Assembly: GCF_003184185.1 (NCBI RefSeq)
Contig: NZ_QHJG01000032.1
Span: 1-29,386, forward strand
Direction: 5' to 3'
Length of the DNA: 29,386 nucleotides
From: Legionella qingyii
GTDB taxonomy: Bacteria; Pseudomonadota; Gammaproteobacteria; Legionellales; Legionellaceae
Both the position numbers and the translations under genes were made by a program. Below are positions 1-7,817 of the stretch, piece after piece (the stretch's first letter is position 1; each line of letters starts with the position of its first letter). A model generated the notes under the pieces. That model saw only the letters and a list, made by a program, of their open reading frames with translations. It ran no database searches and had not been told where the DNA came from.

Positions 1-75
1 CCATCCAAAGAACTATATGCGATTAACGAGTTTGCTGAAACAGTTTCTACTTTTGACCCCTCGGTTGTTTCGTAG
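1..75 (+). CDS. 3' end of a gene entering from the left (partial)
   Basis: Frame 1 is open from the first base to a TAG at 73-75 and gives a 24-residue tail ending FDPSVVS. The tail is polar and helix-like, with no recognisable motif. A second frame stays open further, to a TAA near 114, so the assignment is tentative. Nothing can be said about function. Confidence 0.3.
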   Translation, partial: PSKELYAINEFAETVSTFDPSVVS

Positions 76-387
76 TTTAAAAATTACATTTAGGGGCAGG
101 GGAGTAATGGAGTGGTAAACCAACTTAAGGACTATTAGGAGTCTTTAGTGACCTTAATATTCCATCTTATGCATTCATAATGCATCGAGAATGAATATCG
201 ACCCAAGCCTCTAAAAATGTGCTTTTGCAAATGGTGATAGTCTGACATCATCTTCTTCATTTATGAGGGATAATGCGCTCAAAATTTACACGATGCTTAG
301 CAAGAATTTTGAGTTTGCCGTAATCAGCTAGTGGATCAAGCCGCCAAAAATGAGCATTTCCCCAATGTACAGACTGCTAACTTGCTT
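76..387. other. Intergenic stretch, possibly decayed coding DNA
   Basis: No intact gene was found. The minus strand contains a short open stretch beginning LDPLADYGKL that is soon broken by stops, which suggests decayed coding sequence of unknown origin. A 9-bp inverted repeat, CTCAAAATT/AATTTTGAG, lies around 278-315. No promoter or terminator was convincing. Confidence 0.3.
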
Positions 388-1122
388 TTATTGTGCTCCA
401 ACTATAGGAGACACACTGCTCAGATCACAAGCCAAATATGAGTAATACCTTGGTAAAAACCAGCCTATTTTTTGGAGCAGCACTTGTAGTTTGCTGGATT
501 CAAATTGATTCTTGTCAAATGAGAAAACTAACTCATTCTGCTCAGTTTCCGGGATATACAAGAACTTGACTTTAGCGTCGTGGATGCCGAAATGCAGCAT
601 GATCGCTTCAAGTAATTTTATTGAGGTTGTGGGTAGGATCTGCACTGGCACGTCGCTGACGAGGATATCAGTGCCTTTGTGAATAATTGAGACATGTGGT
701 TTATTTGTTTTGAATGGATGAGCCTCAGGTTCAGTAAATGTCCGATAGAGATGAAAACCTAGGACATCGCCATAGCTGAGATCGATAGCCTTTTTTGGAT
801 TCCATGCCTCGATGGCTATGCCTACCCCTTCGTTGATTAAGAAGGAATCGATGAGCTCAGGAATGGTATAGCATGTTATGCTACTGCTGTCTTCAGGGAT
901 GATTTCGGGAAGTTCAAGATTAAAGTAGGTGAGCCCTGCGGGATTGAAGATGATCTCAGGTTCACCACTAGTGAAAATAGCGTGGGGTAGGCAAGTTATT
1001 AAACGATTATACCAAGCAGCTTGTCTATTGGGTTTGTCAATCTCAAACAGTGCTCTTAGCTCTTGAGTGGCTGAAACAGAAGCCGCTTTATATTCGGGTG
1101 TATCCATAGAGTTTATCTTCAT
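388..1122 (-). CDS. Hypothetical protein, 244 aa
   Basis: The gene starts with ATG at 1122; an in-frame ATG five codons later (1107) is an alternative, and neither has a clear Shine-Dalgarno. The product looks soluble, with no signal peptide or membrane segment. Stretches such as SGEPEIIFNPAGLTYFNLEL and TNKPHVSIIHKGTDILVSDV suggest a mixed alpha/beta fold. I do not recognise the family. The last ~50 residues (PETEQNELVFSFDKNQF ... PRYYSYLACDL) have a degenerate second copy near 19393-19530, so the gene belongs to a family that has been duplicated or moved in this genome. The gene stands alone beside a MITE-like element, which fits accessory DNA. Confidence 0.6.
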   Translation of the reverse strand: MKINSMDTPEYKAASVSATQELRALFEIDKPNRQAAWYNRLITCLPHAIFTSGEPEIIFNPAGLTYFNLELPEIIPEDSSSITCYTIPELIDSFLINEGVGIAIEAWNPKKAIDLSYGDVLGFHLYRTFTEPEAHPFKTNKPHVSIIHKGTDILVSDVPVQILPTTSIKLLEAIMLHFGIHDAKVKFLYIPETEQNELVFSFDKNQFESSKLQVLLQKIGWFLPRYYSYLACDLSSVSPIVGAQ

Positions 1123-1217
1123 TTAAATAATGCATAGTATTATGATCAAATTGAGATAAAGTAAAGTTAAAATAAGATGATGAATAAGTGGTTTGTGAAT
1201 ACCCAATTGTTTTTAGG

Positions 1218-1341
1218 CAGGACTTACGAAAAACCCCAATCTCTTCGTTAAAAAATGTTTTTACTTCGGTCATTTAGTCTATCTAAACTCCCTCATTAAA
1301 AACATTTTTTGCCTCGACCTTGGAGTTTTTCGTAAGTCCTG
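1218..1341. mobile_element. MITE-like element (124 bp) with target duplication
   Basis: The ends form a perfect 16-bp inverted repeat (CAGGACTTACGAAAAA / TTTTTCGTAAGTCCTG). The symmetry continues imperfectly inward to a second paired block, AAAAAATGTTTTT near 1250-1263 against AAAAACATTTTTT near 1297-1309. The element is flanked by the direct repeat TTAGG at 1213-1217 and 1342-1346, as expected of a 5-bp target-site duplication. It is too short to encode a transposase, so it would be moved in trans by an IS with matching ends. Confidence 0.8.
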
Positions 1342-1346
1342 TTAGG

Positions 1347-1561
1347 TTGATTTTTGCAAAAAAAAACTTGGATAGCATTAAATGGCTAGACACGAAGTGA
1401 TGCAAAGTGAATTTATGCTATTGATGGGCTTAGACTTTTGGGGATATCTGCAATGTAAGCACTATACTCAAACGAAAAAAGGTATTTTGTCTTCCCAATT
1501 ACTTTCTATAAGATCTTGCAAAAGGAACATGAAGACATTTCTGCAACAGTAACATCAAAAG
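1347..1561. other. Intergenic stretch right of the MITE
   Basis: No recognised gene. A 56-codon plus-strand frame (1382-1552, MARHEVMQSE...) has no good ribosome binding site or recognisable motif and is not called. No terminator with a T-run was found for the minus-strand operon that ends at 1562. Confidence 0.3.
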
Positions 1562-2317
1562 TTAGCGTTTAAAATAGGTTGTTAATTGCTGCCAGATAGT
1601 TTCTTTATAATCCCCAACATAGCCCCAGGAATCTACCCAAATAATTCGTTTAAAGGCATCGGTTTCATTTATTTTATGCATAAATGATTCTTTACTGTCA
1701 TTTTTTGCAGCAAGAATTACCATGTTAGCACTTTGTCTTATTGGTATAACCAGCGTATGGCTAAATTGATTTTTAATTAATTGAAAAATTGGATATTGTT
1801 CTTTTATATTCGCTAAGTTAACAGCCAAAATTCCATCTTCAGTTATTATTTTTTTGCATGAGGCAAAGAACTGGACATTAGCGCACTCAGGTGGAAAATG
1901 ATTTGCATTGTACAGATCAACAATTAGATGTGAGAAATTTATTTCACAATTTTGGACATAATCCATCGCATTTTCATGAATAATGGTTAAATTTTTTAAA
2001 CGATTGATTATAAAAAAACGCTTTGCTATTTCGATGACTTCTTCGCTATTATCTACAGCAATTACAGGGATATCCTTGAGCATCAATGCAACTCCAGCAC
2101 CACCAAGCCCTAACATACAAGTAGCCCCCGGATATTTACGGGCCATTACTGTAAGTGCAGGGAGATAGTATAAACCAGGTTTATGTGGATTATGACGGTT
2201 TATAACTGTTTGTAAGGCATTACTCCCTAGCGTTAGCCAGCGATAGCATACATTTTGATATACTTTATAACCTGATGGAGAAGTATAAATGCATGTGCCT
2301 AACTTTGTTTTCCACAT
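1562..2317 (-). CDS. SAM-dependent methyltransferase, spermidine-synthase-like fold
   Basis: This 251-residue protein has a Rossmann SAM-binding core. LGLGGAG (69-75) is motif I, VDNSEEVIEIAKRFF (88-102) carries the acidic residue that ends strand 2, HENAMDYV (114-121) follows, and VDLYNANHFPPE (133-144) sits where spermidine synthases carry DxSDP. That motif is not conserved, so true aminopropyl transfer is doubtful and a methyltransferase or orphan SpeE-like enzyme is more likely. ATG at 2317 lies one base beyond the astB stop (TAAAATG), so it is almost certainly co-transcribed and probably translationally coupled with astB. That places it at the end of an arginine catabolic operon, but its substrate is unknown. 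Confidence 0.75.
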   Translation of the reverse strand: MWKTKLGTCIYTSPSGYKVYQNVCYRWLTLGSNALQTVINRHNPHKPGLYYLPALTVMARKYPGATCMLGLGGAGVALMLKDIPVIAVDNSEEVIEIAKRFFIINRLKNLTIIHENAMDYVQNCEINFSHLIVDLYNANHFPPECANVQFFASCKKIITEDGILAVNLANIKEQYPIFQLIKNQFSHTLVIPIRQSANMVILAAKNDSKESFMHKINETDAFKRIIWVDSWGYVGDYKETIWQQLTTYFKR

Positions 2318-2318
2318 T

Positions 2319-3677
2319 TTAGGTAGTCTTCTCTAATTGAAAGGGATAAATTGATCCTAGTTTTAGGATTTGAGTCAATTCATCCAGGGCACAAAAACAT
2401 TCATCAAGTAACTGAGGATCCGCTAAGTCTGTAGCAATCAACTCAGTGCGATAGTGCTTTAATACCCACTGCTTCAAAATCTTTAATAAATCATCATTTA
2501 TTAAAACACCTTGATGCATGGCTTGAAGCTCTTCTTCATTTAATGGAACACGCAATCTGAGGCAAGCGGGGCCGCCACCATTTCGCATGCTTTGTTTCAG
2601 ATCAAGGAAATGAACTGAATTAATAGGATTGGATCCATCAGAAAGTATTCTCTCAATGCACGCATTAGCACGCGGATTATTTTGACACTCAAAAGGGGCA
2701 ATAAGCATCATAGAGTTTTGTTTCGATAAACTAATAATTTGTGAGTTAAAAAGATAGGTTTCAACTGCATCGGCAACACTAAGCTCTTTTTGTGAAATTT
2801 GGATGATATTTATAGGAAAAGAAGCTTTTTCACCTAATTCTTTAAGCACAGCACTTTGCTGATGAAAGGCTTGTTCGTGGACTAGTAAAACGGATTCATT
2901 GGCAACAGATATCACATCATTATGAAAAACGCCCTGGTCAATAGCAAGTGGATTTTGACAAGCAAATACAACATGGTCTGTCGATAGCTGATGTTGACGG
3001 ACTATGGCTTCAGAGGCTTCTTGTGTTTGTCGTGCTGGATATTTCATCGGTCCAGAGTGTGATTGATTGTTTCCTAATCCTTTTTTCCCATAAACGAAAA
3101 GATGAATCCCGGGTTGATTGTAGTTTTGACAAATACGACTGTGATTGGCTGCACCTTCATCGCCCATAATGGTTGAACGTGGCAGGATAGGATGATGGTG
3201 GAAGTAGTCCGAGTTTGCGAAAATAAACTCCAGAAGTTTTTTCGAAAAATCAGCTTCATGGTGTCGGTGCAAATTACTGACAAGATTGGCAGCCGTAAAA
3301 TGAACTTTATGGTCTTGAGTATCGGTACTTGGAGAAATTGTGGCTGCATTTGCTGACCACATGCTGGAAGCTGAATAACAGGCACTCAAAAGTTCAGGTG
3401 CTGTTCTATAGGCTTTATTAATTTGTTCTTTCGGTGTACCACAAAAACCTAACTGATACAGTAGTTCAAGATTAGGGCGCTGATGTGGTGGAAATAAACC
3501 TTGCTTGAGCCCCATTTTATAAAGTAAGTGCATTTTCTCTAGACCTTGTAAGGCAGCTGCTTGGGGATTGGAGCATGCCAAGGCATTTGAGAGCGATGCA
3601 ATATTACCTGCTGCAAGACCTGCATAATTATGGGTAGGTCCGACTAGGCCATCCATGTTTAATTCATAAACGTTCAT
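2319..3677 (-). CDS. astB: N-succinylarginine dihydrolase
   Basis: AstB hydrolyses N2-succinylarginine to N2-succinylornithine, CO2 and ammonia, the second step of the AST arginine pathway in the cytoplasm. The protein opens with [20 protein letters not shown], the expected N-terminus. The catalytic triad of this guanidine-modifying-superfamily enzyme is visible as E174 (GDEGAANHS), H252 (GVFHND) and C372 ([11 protein letters not shown]). The frame extends upstream to a TTG at 3695, but ATG at 3677 matches the family start and gives 452 residues, about the usual length. Upstream are a 7-bp triple repeat and a palindromic element that separate it from astD by about 220 bp; downstream it abuts the methyltransferase. 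Confidence 0.95.
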   Translation of the reverse strand: MNVYELNMDGLVGPTHNYAGLAAGNIASLSNALACSNPQAAALQGLEKMHLLYKMGLKQGLFPPHQRPNLELLYQLGFCGTPKEQINKAYRTAPELLSACYSASSMWSANAATISPSTDTQDHKVHFTAANLVSNLHRHHEADFSKKLLEFIFANSDYFHHHPILPRSTIMGDEGAANHSRICQNYNQPGIHLFVYGKKGLGNNQSHSGPMKYPARQTQEASEAIVRQHQLSTDHVVFACQNPLAIDQGVFHNDVISVANESVLLVHEQAFHQQSAVLKELGEKASFPINIIQISQKELSVADAVETYLFNSQIISLSKQNSMMLIAPFECQNNPRANACIERILSDGSNPINSVHFLDLKQSMRNGGGPACLRLRVPLNEEELQAMHQGVLINDDLLKILKQWVLKHYRTELIATDLADPQLLDECFCALDELTQILKLGSIYPFQLEKTT

Positions 3678-3689
3678 TTTAATCTTCTG

Positions 3690-3710
3690 TTTCAAGTTTC
3701 AAGTTTCAAG
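3690..3710. repeat. 7-bp tandem repeat, three copies (TTTCAAG)
   Basis: Three exact TTTCAAG units lie back to back just upstream of the astB start codon, inside its presumed leader. On the minus strand they read CTTGAAA three times. Short tandem units here could change copy number by slippage and alter leader length, but no function is shown. Confidence 0.8.
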
Positions 3711-3783
3711 TAACTGTTTGTCCGAATCATAAAGTCGTAGCCCGGAGTTCATTGCACCACCGCCATTAAGTGAAGGATAAATT

Positions 3784-3866
3784 GTCGTTCCCGCGAAAGG
3801 GAGAACCTATTTCTAGCAAAGTGTAGTGCTAGTTTAAGAATAGATTCCCGCCTTCGCGGGAATGAC
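3784..3866. repeat. REP-like palindromic repeat (CATTCCCGCG type)
   Basis: GTCGTTCCCGCGAAAGG at the left end pairs with CCTTCGCGGGAATGAC at the right end. Inside the right end is a complete small hairpin, ATTCCCGC-CTTC-GCGGGAAT (3844-3863). Sequences of the type GTCATTCCCGCGAAGGCGGG are common dispersed intergenic repeats in proteobacteria. It lies between astD and astB in the transcribed direction and could act as a processing or attenuation hairpin; it lacks a T-run on the minus strand. Confidence 0.75.
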
Positions 3867-3898
3867 AAAAATCTTAACTTATTAATAGCGGCCCTTTG

Positions 3899-5395
3899 TT
3901 ACGGAGTTCCTAGGCTACCAATACCTGGTAATGTCTGTTCTGGCATTGTCAGGAGAGGTTGTTCCATACTAGCTACTGGATAGGCACAATAATCCGTAGC
4001 AAAATAAGCACTTGGCCTATGATTTCCACTCAATCCGACTCCGCCAAAAGGAAGGTTACTGGCGGCACCCGTCGTGGGTCTATTCCAATTAATTAATCCA
4101 GCTCGTACTTGCTGATAAAATTGATAATAATGTTGTTCATTATTACTCAACAAACCCGCGACTAAACCGTACCGAGTTTGGTTTGCCAGATTGATTGCTT
4201 CATCAAAATGATTGTAGCGATATATTTGCACTAATGGTGCAAAAATTTCCTCATCTGGAGGGTTTTCATGATGCGTCATATCAATAATGCCTGGTGATAG
4301 TAGGCCAGTATGCTCAGCAAGTAACCTCATGGATAAGAGGGGCAGGCCTCCTGACTCAATTAGTTTTTCCTGACTATGGATGTGTTTAATGGCTTGTTCA
4401 TAACTAATAACGGGTCCCATGAATGGTTCTGGCTTTTGATCAAACGGCCCAATTTTAACTGATGAGCATGCTTTGATAAAATGATTCAGGAATTCATCAC
4501 CTTGATGTGAATCGGGAATAATGACTCGTCGTGCACAAGTGCAGCGTTGGCCTGCCGTAAGTAATGAAGAAAGCAATGTATGATAAACGGCAGCATGGAG
4601 ATCGGAAATTTCATCAATGACTAAAGGATTATTTCCTCCCATTTCAAGAGCTAAAATTACTTCAGGTTTATCGCCAAACTGCTGATGGATGCGCAAGCCC
4701 GTTGCATAACTTCCTGTAAAATATACACCTTGGATGTCTTGTGATAGTAATGCTTTTCCACAGGAGGAATCACCTTGTAAGCAATTTATTACTCCGGGGG
4801 GAATTTTGCTTTCATGCCAACACTGCATAATGAATTCAGCTACTGCAGGTGCCTGCTCACTTGGCTTATAAAGAATTGTATTGCCCGCAAGAAGGGCAGG
4901 AACTATGTGACCATTACTTAAATGGGCTGGAAAATTAAATGCTCCAAGAACGACCACAACGCCTTGAGGCTTAAAACGAAGACACGCATTTGCTTCTGTA
5001 GTTTTGGTTATTTTTGTCCAGGTTCTCTCATGGTAAGCCTGTATGGATAAATTAATTTTTCCTATAACAGCACTGACTTCAGTATGGGCTTCCCATAGGG
5101 GTTTCCCAGTTTCCAAAGCGATTAAATGTGCCATATGGTCGCGATTTTTATCAATTTGTTGCGCAAACTTTTGGGTATAATCTGCACGTTGTTCGAAATC
5201 AAGAGAGGACCAAGATGAAAGTGCCTGTCGCGCAGCATGACATGCACCTGAAACCTCCTGCTCTGTAGCTATGGTACCCTGCCAAAGTAAGGTACCATAA
5301 CTCGGGTTTATCGATTCCAGTGTTGTTCCATCGCCTTTTATCCATTGACCATTAATATACTGTCCTTTGCCATGTATTACAGTTGAATTAGTCAT
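3899..5395 (-). CDS. astD: N-succinylglutamate 5-semialdehyde dehydrogenase
   Basis: AstD oxidises succinylglutamate semialdehyde to succinylglutamate with NAD+, the fourth AST step. The aldehyde dehydrogenase fold is clear: [13 protein letters not shown] with the oxyanion Asn154, LYKPSEQAP for cofactor binding, FTGSYATG as the nucleotide loop, LEMGGNNP with the general base Glu251, and GQRCTCARR with the nucleophile Cys285. The open frame reaches 5413, but ATG at 5395 has a strong GGAGAGG five bases upstream and gives 498 residues starting [11 protein letters not shown], so I chose it. It overlaps the astA stop by 8 nt (ATGACTAA), a classic sign of translational coupling. Its place in the AST operon separates it from generic aldehyde dehydrogenases. 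Confidence 0.93.
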   Translation of the reverse strand: MTNSTVIHGKGQYINGQWIKGDGTTLESINPSYGTLLWQGTIATEQEVSGACHAARQALSSWSSLDFEQRADYTQKFAQQIDKNRDHMAHLIALETGKPLWEAHTEVSAVIGKINLSIQAYHERTWTKITKTTEANACLRFKPQGVVVVLGAFNFPAHLSNGHIVPALLAGNTILYKPSEQAPAVAEFIMQCWHESKIPPGVINCLQGDSSCGKALLSQDIQGVYFTGSYATGLRIHQQFGDKPEVILALEMGGNNPLVIDEISDLHAAVYHTLLSSLLTAGQRCTCARRVIIPDSHQGDEFLNHFIKACSSVKIGPFDQKPEPFMGPVISYEQAIKHIHSQEKLIESGGLPLLSMRLLAEHTGLLSPGIIDMTHHENPPDEEIFAPLVQIYRYNHFDEAINLANQTRYGLVAGLLSNNEQHYYQFYQQVRAGLINWNRPTTGAASNLPFGGVGLSGNHRPSAYFATDYCAYPVASMEQPLLTMPEQTLPGIGSLGTP

Positions 5396-6431
5396 TTGCC
5401 TCTCCATTATCAAATTGTAAAGGAGCTACTCGTAATTGATTTCCGCATTTGACTTGCAGGAGGTTGGCTGTTTTTTTACTAATAATACAGGTATTATTTT
5501 CCTTATTAACGAGCACGCTATTAACGGTTGCTCGAAAATCCAATTGGGTATTTGCTAGTAAATAATTAGCGCTACTCACCTCATCACTAATATTTTTAAT
5601 GGTTACAACTCGACTAAGCTCAATGGTTTTGATTTTTGATAGAGGAACCTCAAGTGTAGGTCCAGCATCAAAAATATCAACGTATTTGTTATATCGAAAA
5701 CCCTCTTTTAATAAGATTTTCATGGCTGCTTGTGTAGACGGGTGAGATTCACCTATTACTGCTTGTGCTTCCGGAGACAGCAGTTTAATGTATATAGGAT
5801 TTCGCGGCATTAAATCGGCTATAAATTGTTTGTCCGTTGCGAGAGTGAGTCGATCGGCATCAGCAAAAGACATATGAAAGAAATGACTTCCTACATTCTC
5901 CCAAAAAGGTGATATGCCATGTGCATCGGAGATCCCACGCATTTCTGCAATTATTGTTGAAGCAAAGCGTTGAGGATTTTGGGCGATAAATAGGAAACGT
6001 GCCTTGGAAAGTAATAACCCATTTTTATTTTTTCTATACTTCGGTTCTAAAAAAAGTGTGCAGATTTCACTTCGACCTTGATTATCATTCACCAAGCTTA
6101 AAACTTCATAATCACTACGGACATTTAATGAGCGGCAAATTCGGGTTCGCTTGGAGATTTTATAAGAATAAAAAGGGGCCTCATGACCGGTACATGATTC
6201 AATACCTGAAACACCTATTATTTTTTTACTTTGCTGGTTTTCTAAAACGAATAAATAATATTCATTATTTGGTTTTTCTATATTTGTTTTGAATGAATCA
6301 GTCGACCAATGCAGTCGTTTTGCTAATATTTCCTTATCTTTAGAAAGCGTTGTAATTCCAACACCACTTTCTTCAGCCAAATGATGAATAGCATCTAAAT
6401 CTGCATTGCAAGCACTACGAAATAGCATCAT
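5388..6431 (-). CDS. astA: Arginine N-succinyltransferase
   Basis: AstA transfers succinyl from succinyl-CoA to the alpha-amino group of arginine, the first AST step. The 347 residues match the family length and show its landmarks: a GNAT-like start ([19 protein letters not shown]), [36 protein letters not shown], and [11 protein letters not shown] followed by LMPRNPIY. Two adjacent ATGs (6431, 6428) follow an AGAGGA ribosome binding site. It overlaps the upstream M20 gene by 17 nt and the downstream astD by 8 nt, so the three are certainly one transcription unit. Confidence 0.95.
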   Translation of the reverse strand: MMLFRSACNADLDAIHHLAEESGVGITTLSKDKEILAKRLHWSTDSFKTNIEKPNNEYYLFVLENQQSKKIIGVSGIESCTGHEAPFYSYKISKRTRICRSLNVRSDYEVLSLVNDNQGRSEICTLFLEPKYRKNKNGLLLSKARFLFIAQNPQRFASTIIAEMRGISDAHGISPFWENVGSHFFHMSFADADRLTLATDKQFIADLMPRNPIYIKLLSPEAQAVIGESHPSTQAAMKILLKEGFRYNKYVDIFDAGPTLEVPLSKIKTIELSRVVTIKNISDEVSSANYLLANTQLDFRATVNSVLVNKENNTCIISKKTANLLQVKCGNQLRVAPLQFDNGEAND

Positions 6432-7650
6432 TTTTTAAATCCTCTAAGCCACCTTGAGCAAGATCGAGTAAGAGTAAGGCACTGAGTGCAGCGCGTTCAG
6501 ATAAACTATCGAGTAGAATATATTCATCTGCGCTGTGGATATTTCCTCCCCTGACTCCAAGTGTGTCCAGGACTGGTAAACCGTGGCGGGCTAAGTTATT
6601 TCCATCACAGCAGCCACCACTATCTTTCCAATCTATAGATAAACCGAGCTCTTGTCCTAAATATTGAATACGATGAAACAGACGTTCTGTACCTGAACAC
6701 ACGCGTTTTACGGGTCTTCCAAAAATGCCATGAACACTTAAAGAGTAGTCCGGACGTTTTAATTGACAAATAATATGATCCAGTTCAGTTCGTACCCAAA
6801 ATTCATCTTCAGGCAGACTAATTCTAATGTCAAGTTGTGCTACAGCTTTATCAGGAACTACATTAAGTGCCAGTCCACCTGCTATTTTTCCTACGTTAAT
6901 GGTAACGCCATTACGTTTGCCGTTAAGAGAGTGTACGGCACATATTGCTTCAGCCAAGTAACAAATTGCATTTCGGCCATCAGCAAAATCTCGCCCCGCG
7001 TGAGCTGCCTTTCCAGTAGCGATTAGTGTTATTTTTCCGCTTCCTTTACGATTTTTAGCTAAAGTGCCATTTGCAGTCATAGCTGGCTCATATACCAAAG
7101 CTGCTTGATAATTAGACGCAAGTTCATCTAAAAGTACACTAGATGCTGGTGAACCAATTTCTTCGTCTGCATTGATTAAAACATCCCAACCTAGCTCTGA
7201 TGCACATTCATTTAATTCAAAAGCAGATAAGGCATGCAACATCACAACAAGCCCACCTTTCATATCTGTAACCCCAGGACCGTTGATGCAGTTATCATTA
7301 ATATAAGTTAATTTCTGGAATGGATTATCAGCAGCATAAACGGTATCCATGTGTCCACAAAGTAAAACACGTCGCTTTAAGTGAGGCCGCTTTCTAATAA
7401 ACAGAACATCTCCACAGGTCTGGAGTGAGGTATTGCCGGACATATCAATAATAGATAAAGGAGGATGCTTTTTTGTATATATTGTATCCGCAATTGGCTT
7501 ATAGACTGTATGTAGTAGATTAGCCATGTGTGCTAATCCAACTAAATTAGTTGTTCCAGAATTTATCTCACAAAATTGATGGAGTTGTTTCACCATCATT
7601 TCTTGATTGTTTTTTATTATATTTATCAGTTTATTATATGATTTAATCAC
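6415..7650 (-). CDS. M20-family zinc metallopeptidase (carboxypeptidase G2-like), first gene of the AST operon
   Basis: A dinuclear-zinc hydrolase of the M20 clan. The ligands are visible as H100 in CGHMDTVY, bridging D129 in GVTDMKGG, E163/E164 in ADEEIGSP (catalytic base and ligand), E188 in VYEPA and H372 in NIHSADEY. The lid domain carries AAHAGRDFADGRNA and ALNVVPDKA. Relatives include carboxypeptidase G2, ArgE and DapE, which remove glutamate or acyl groups from amino acids. The given start is a GTG at 7650 without a clear Shine-Dalgarno; ATG at codon 18 or 19 also fits the family N-terminus. It overlaps astA by 17 nt. By context it may process an N-acyl amino acid, possibly N-succinylglutamate in place of AstE, which is absent here; that is inference. 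Confidence 0.85.
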   Translation of the reverse strand: MIKSYNKLINIIKNNQEMMVKQLHQFCEINSGTTNLVGLAHMANLLHTVYKPIADTIYTKKHPPLSIIDMSGNTSLQTCGDVLFIRKRPHLKRRVLLCGHMDTVYAADNPFQKLTYINDNCINGPGVTDMKGGLVVMLHALSAFELNECASELGWDVLINADEEIGSPASSVLLDELASNYQAALVYEPAMTANGTLAKNRKGSGKITLIATGKAAHAGRDFADGRNAICYLAEAICAVHSLNGKRNGVTINVGKIAGGLALNVVPDKAVAQLDIRISLPEDEFWVRTELDHIICQLKRPDYSLSVHGIFGRPVKRVCSGTERLFHRIQYLGQELGLSIDWKDSGGCCDGNNLARHGLPVLDTLGVRGGNIHSADEYILLDSLSERAALSALLLLDLAQGGLEDLKNDAIS

Positions 7651-7758
7651 GGTTTATGAATTAATGCTAAAAATACAGAATAGCTGAAATTAGTGGGCTT
7701 CACAATGTATTGCCAAGTTGTGCCAGGAAGAAAAATAGAGGCAATTTTATCTTATTCT

Positions 7759-7799
7759 ATCATTCTATCCTCCGAGCAATTATGCTTGGAGGAAATGAT
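7759..7799. repeat. Long hairpin between the coiled-coil gene and the AST operon
   Basis: An 11-bp arm with one mismatch (TCCTCCGAGCA / TGCTTGGAGGA, loop ATTA) sits inside a second pairing, ATCATT / AATGAT, giving a 41-nt nearly perfect hairpin. It is just past the stop of the 434-residue gene and about 110 bp before the M20 start, both on the minus strand. It could be the terminator of the former or a 5' leader element of the latter; there is no T-run after it on the minus strand. Confidence 0.6.
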
Positions 7800-7817
7800 A
7801 ATTCAAAAAATTTTACA

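Noticed and set aside
1088..1273. 61-codon minus-strand frame
   Set aside because: It overlaps the start of the 244-residue gene and runs into the MITE; no ribosome binding site or coding character.
1382..1552. 56-codon plus-strand frame (MARHEVMQSE...)
   Set aside because: No good Shine-Dalgarno, no recognisable motif and biased composition; more likely chance in AT-rich spacer.
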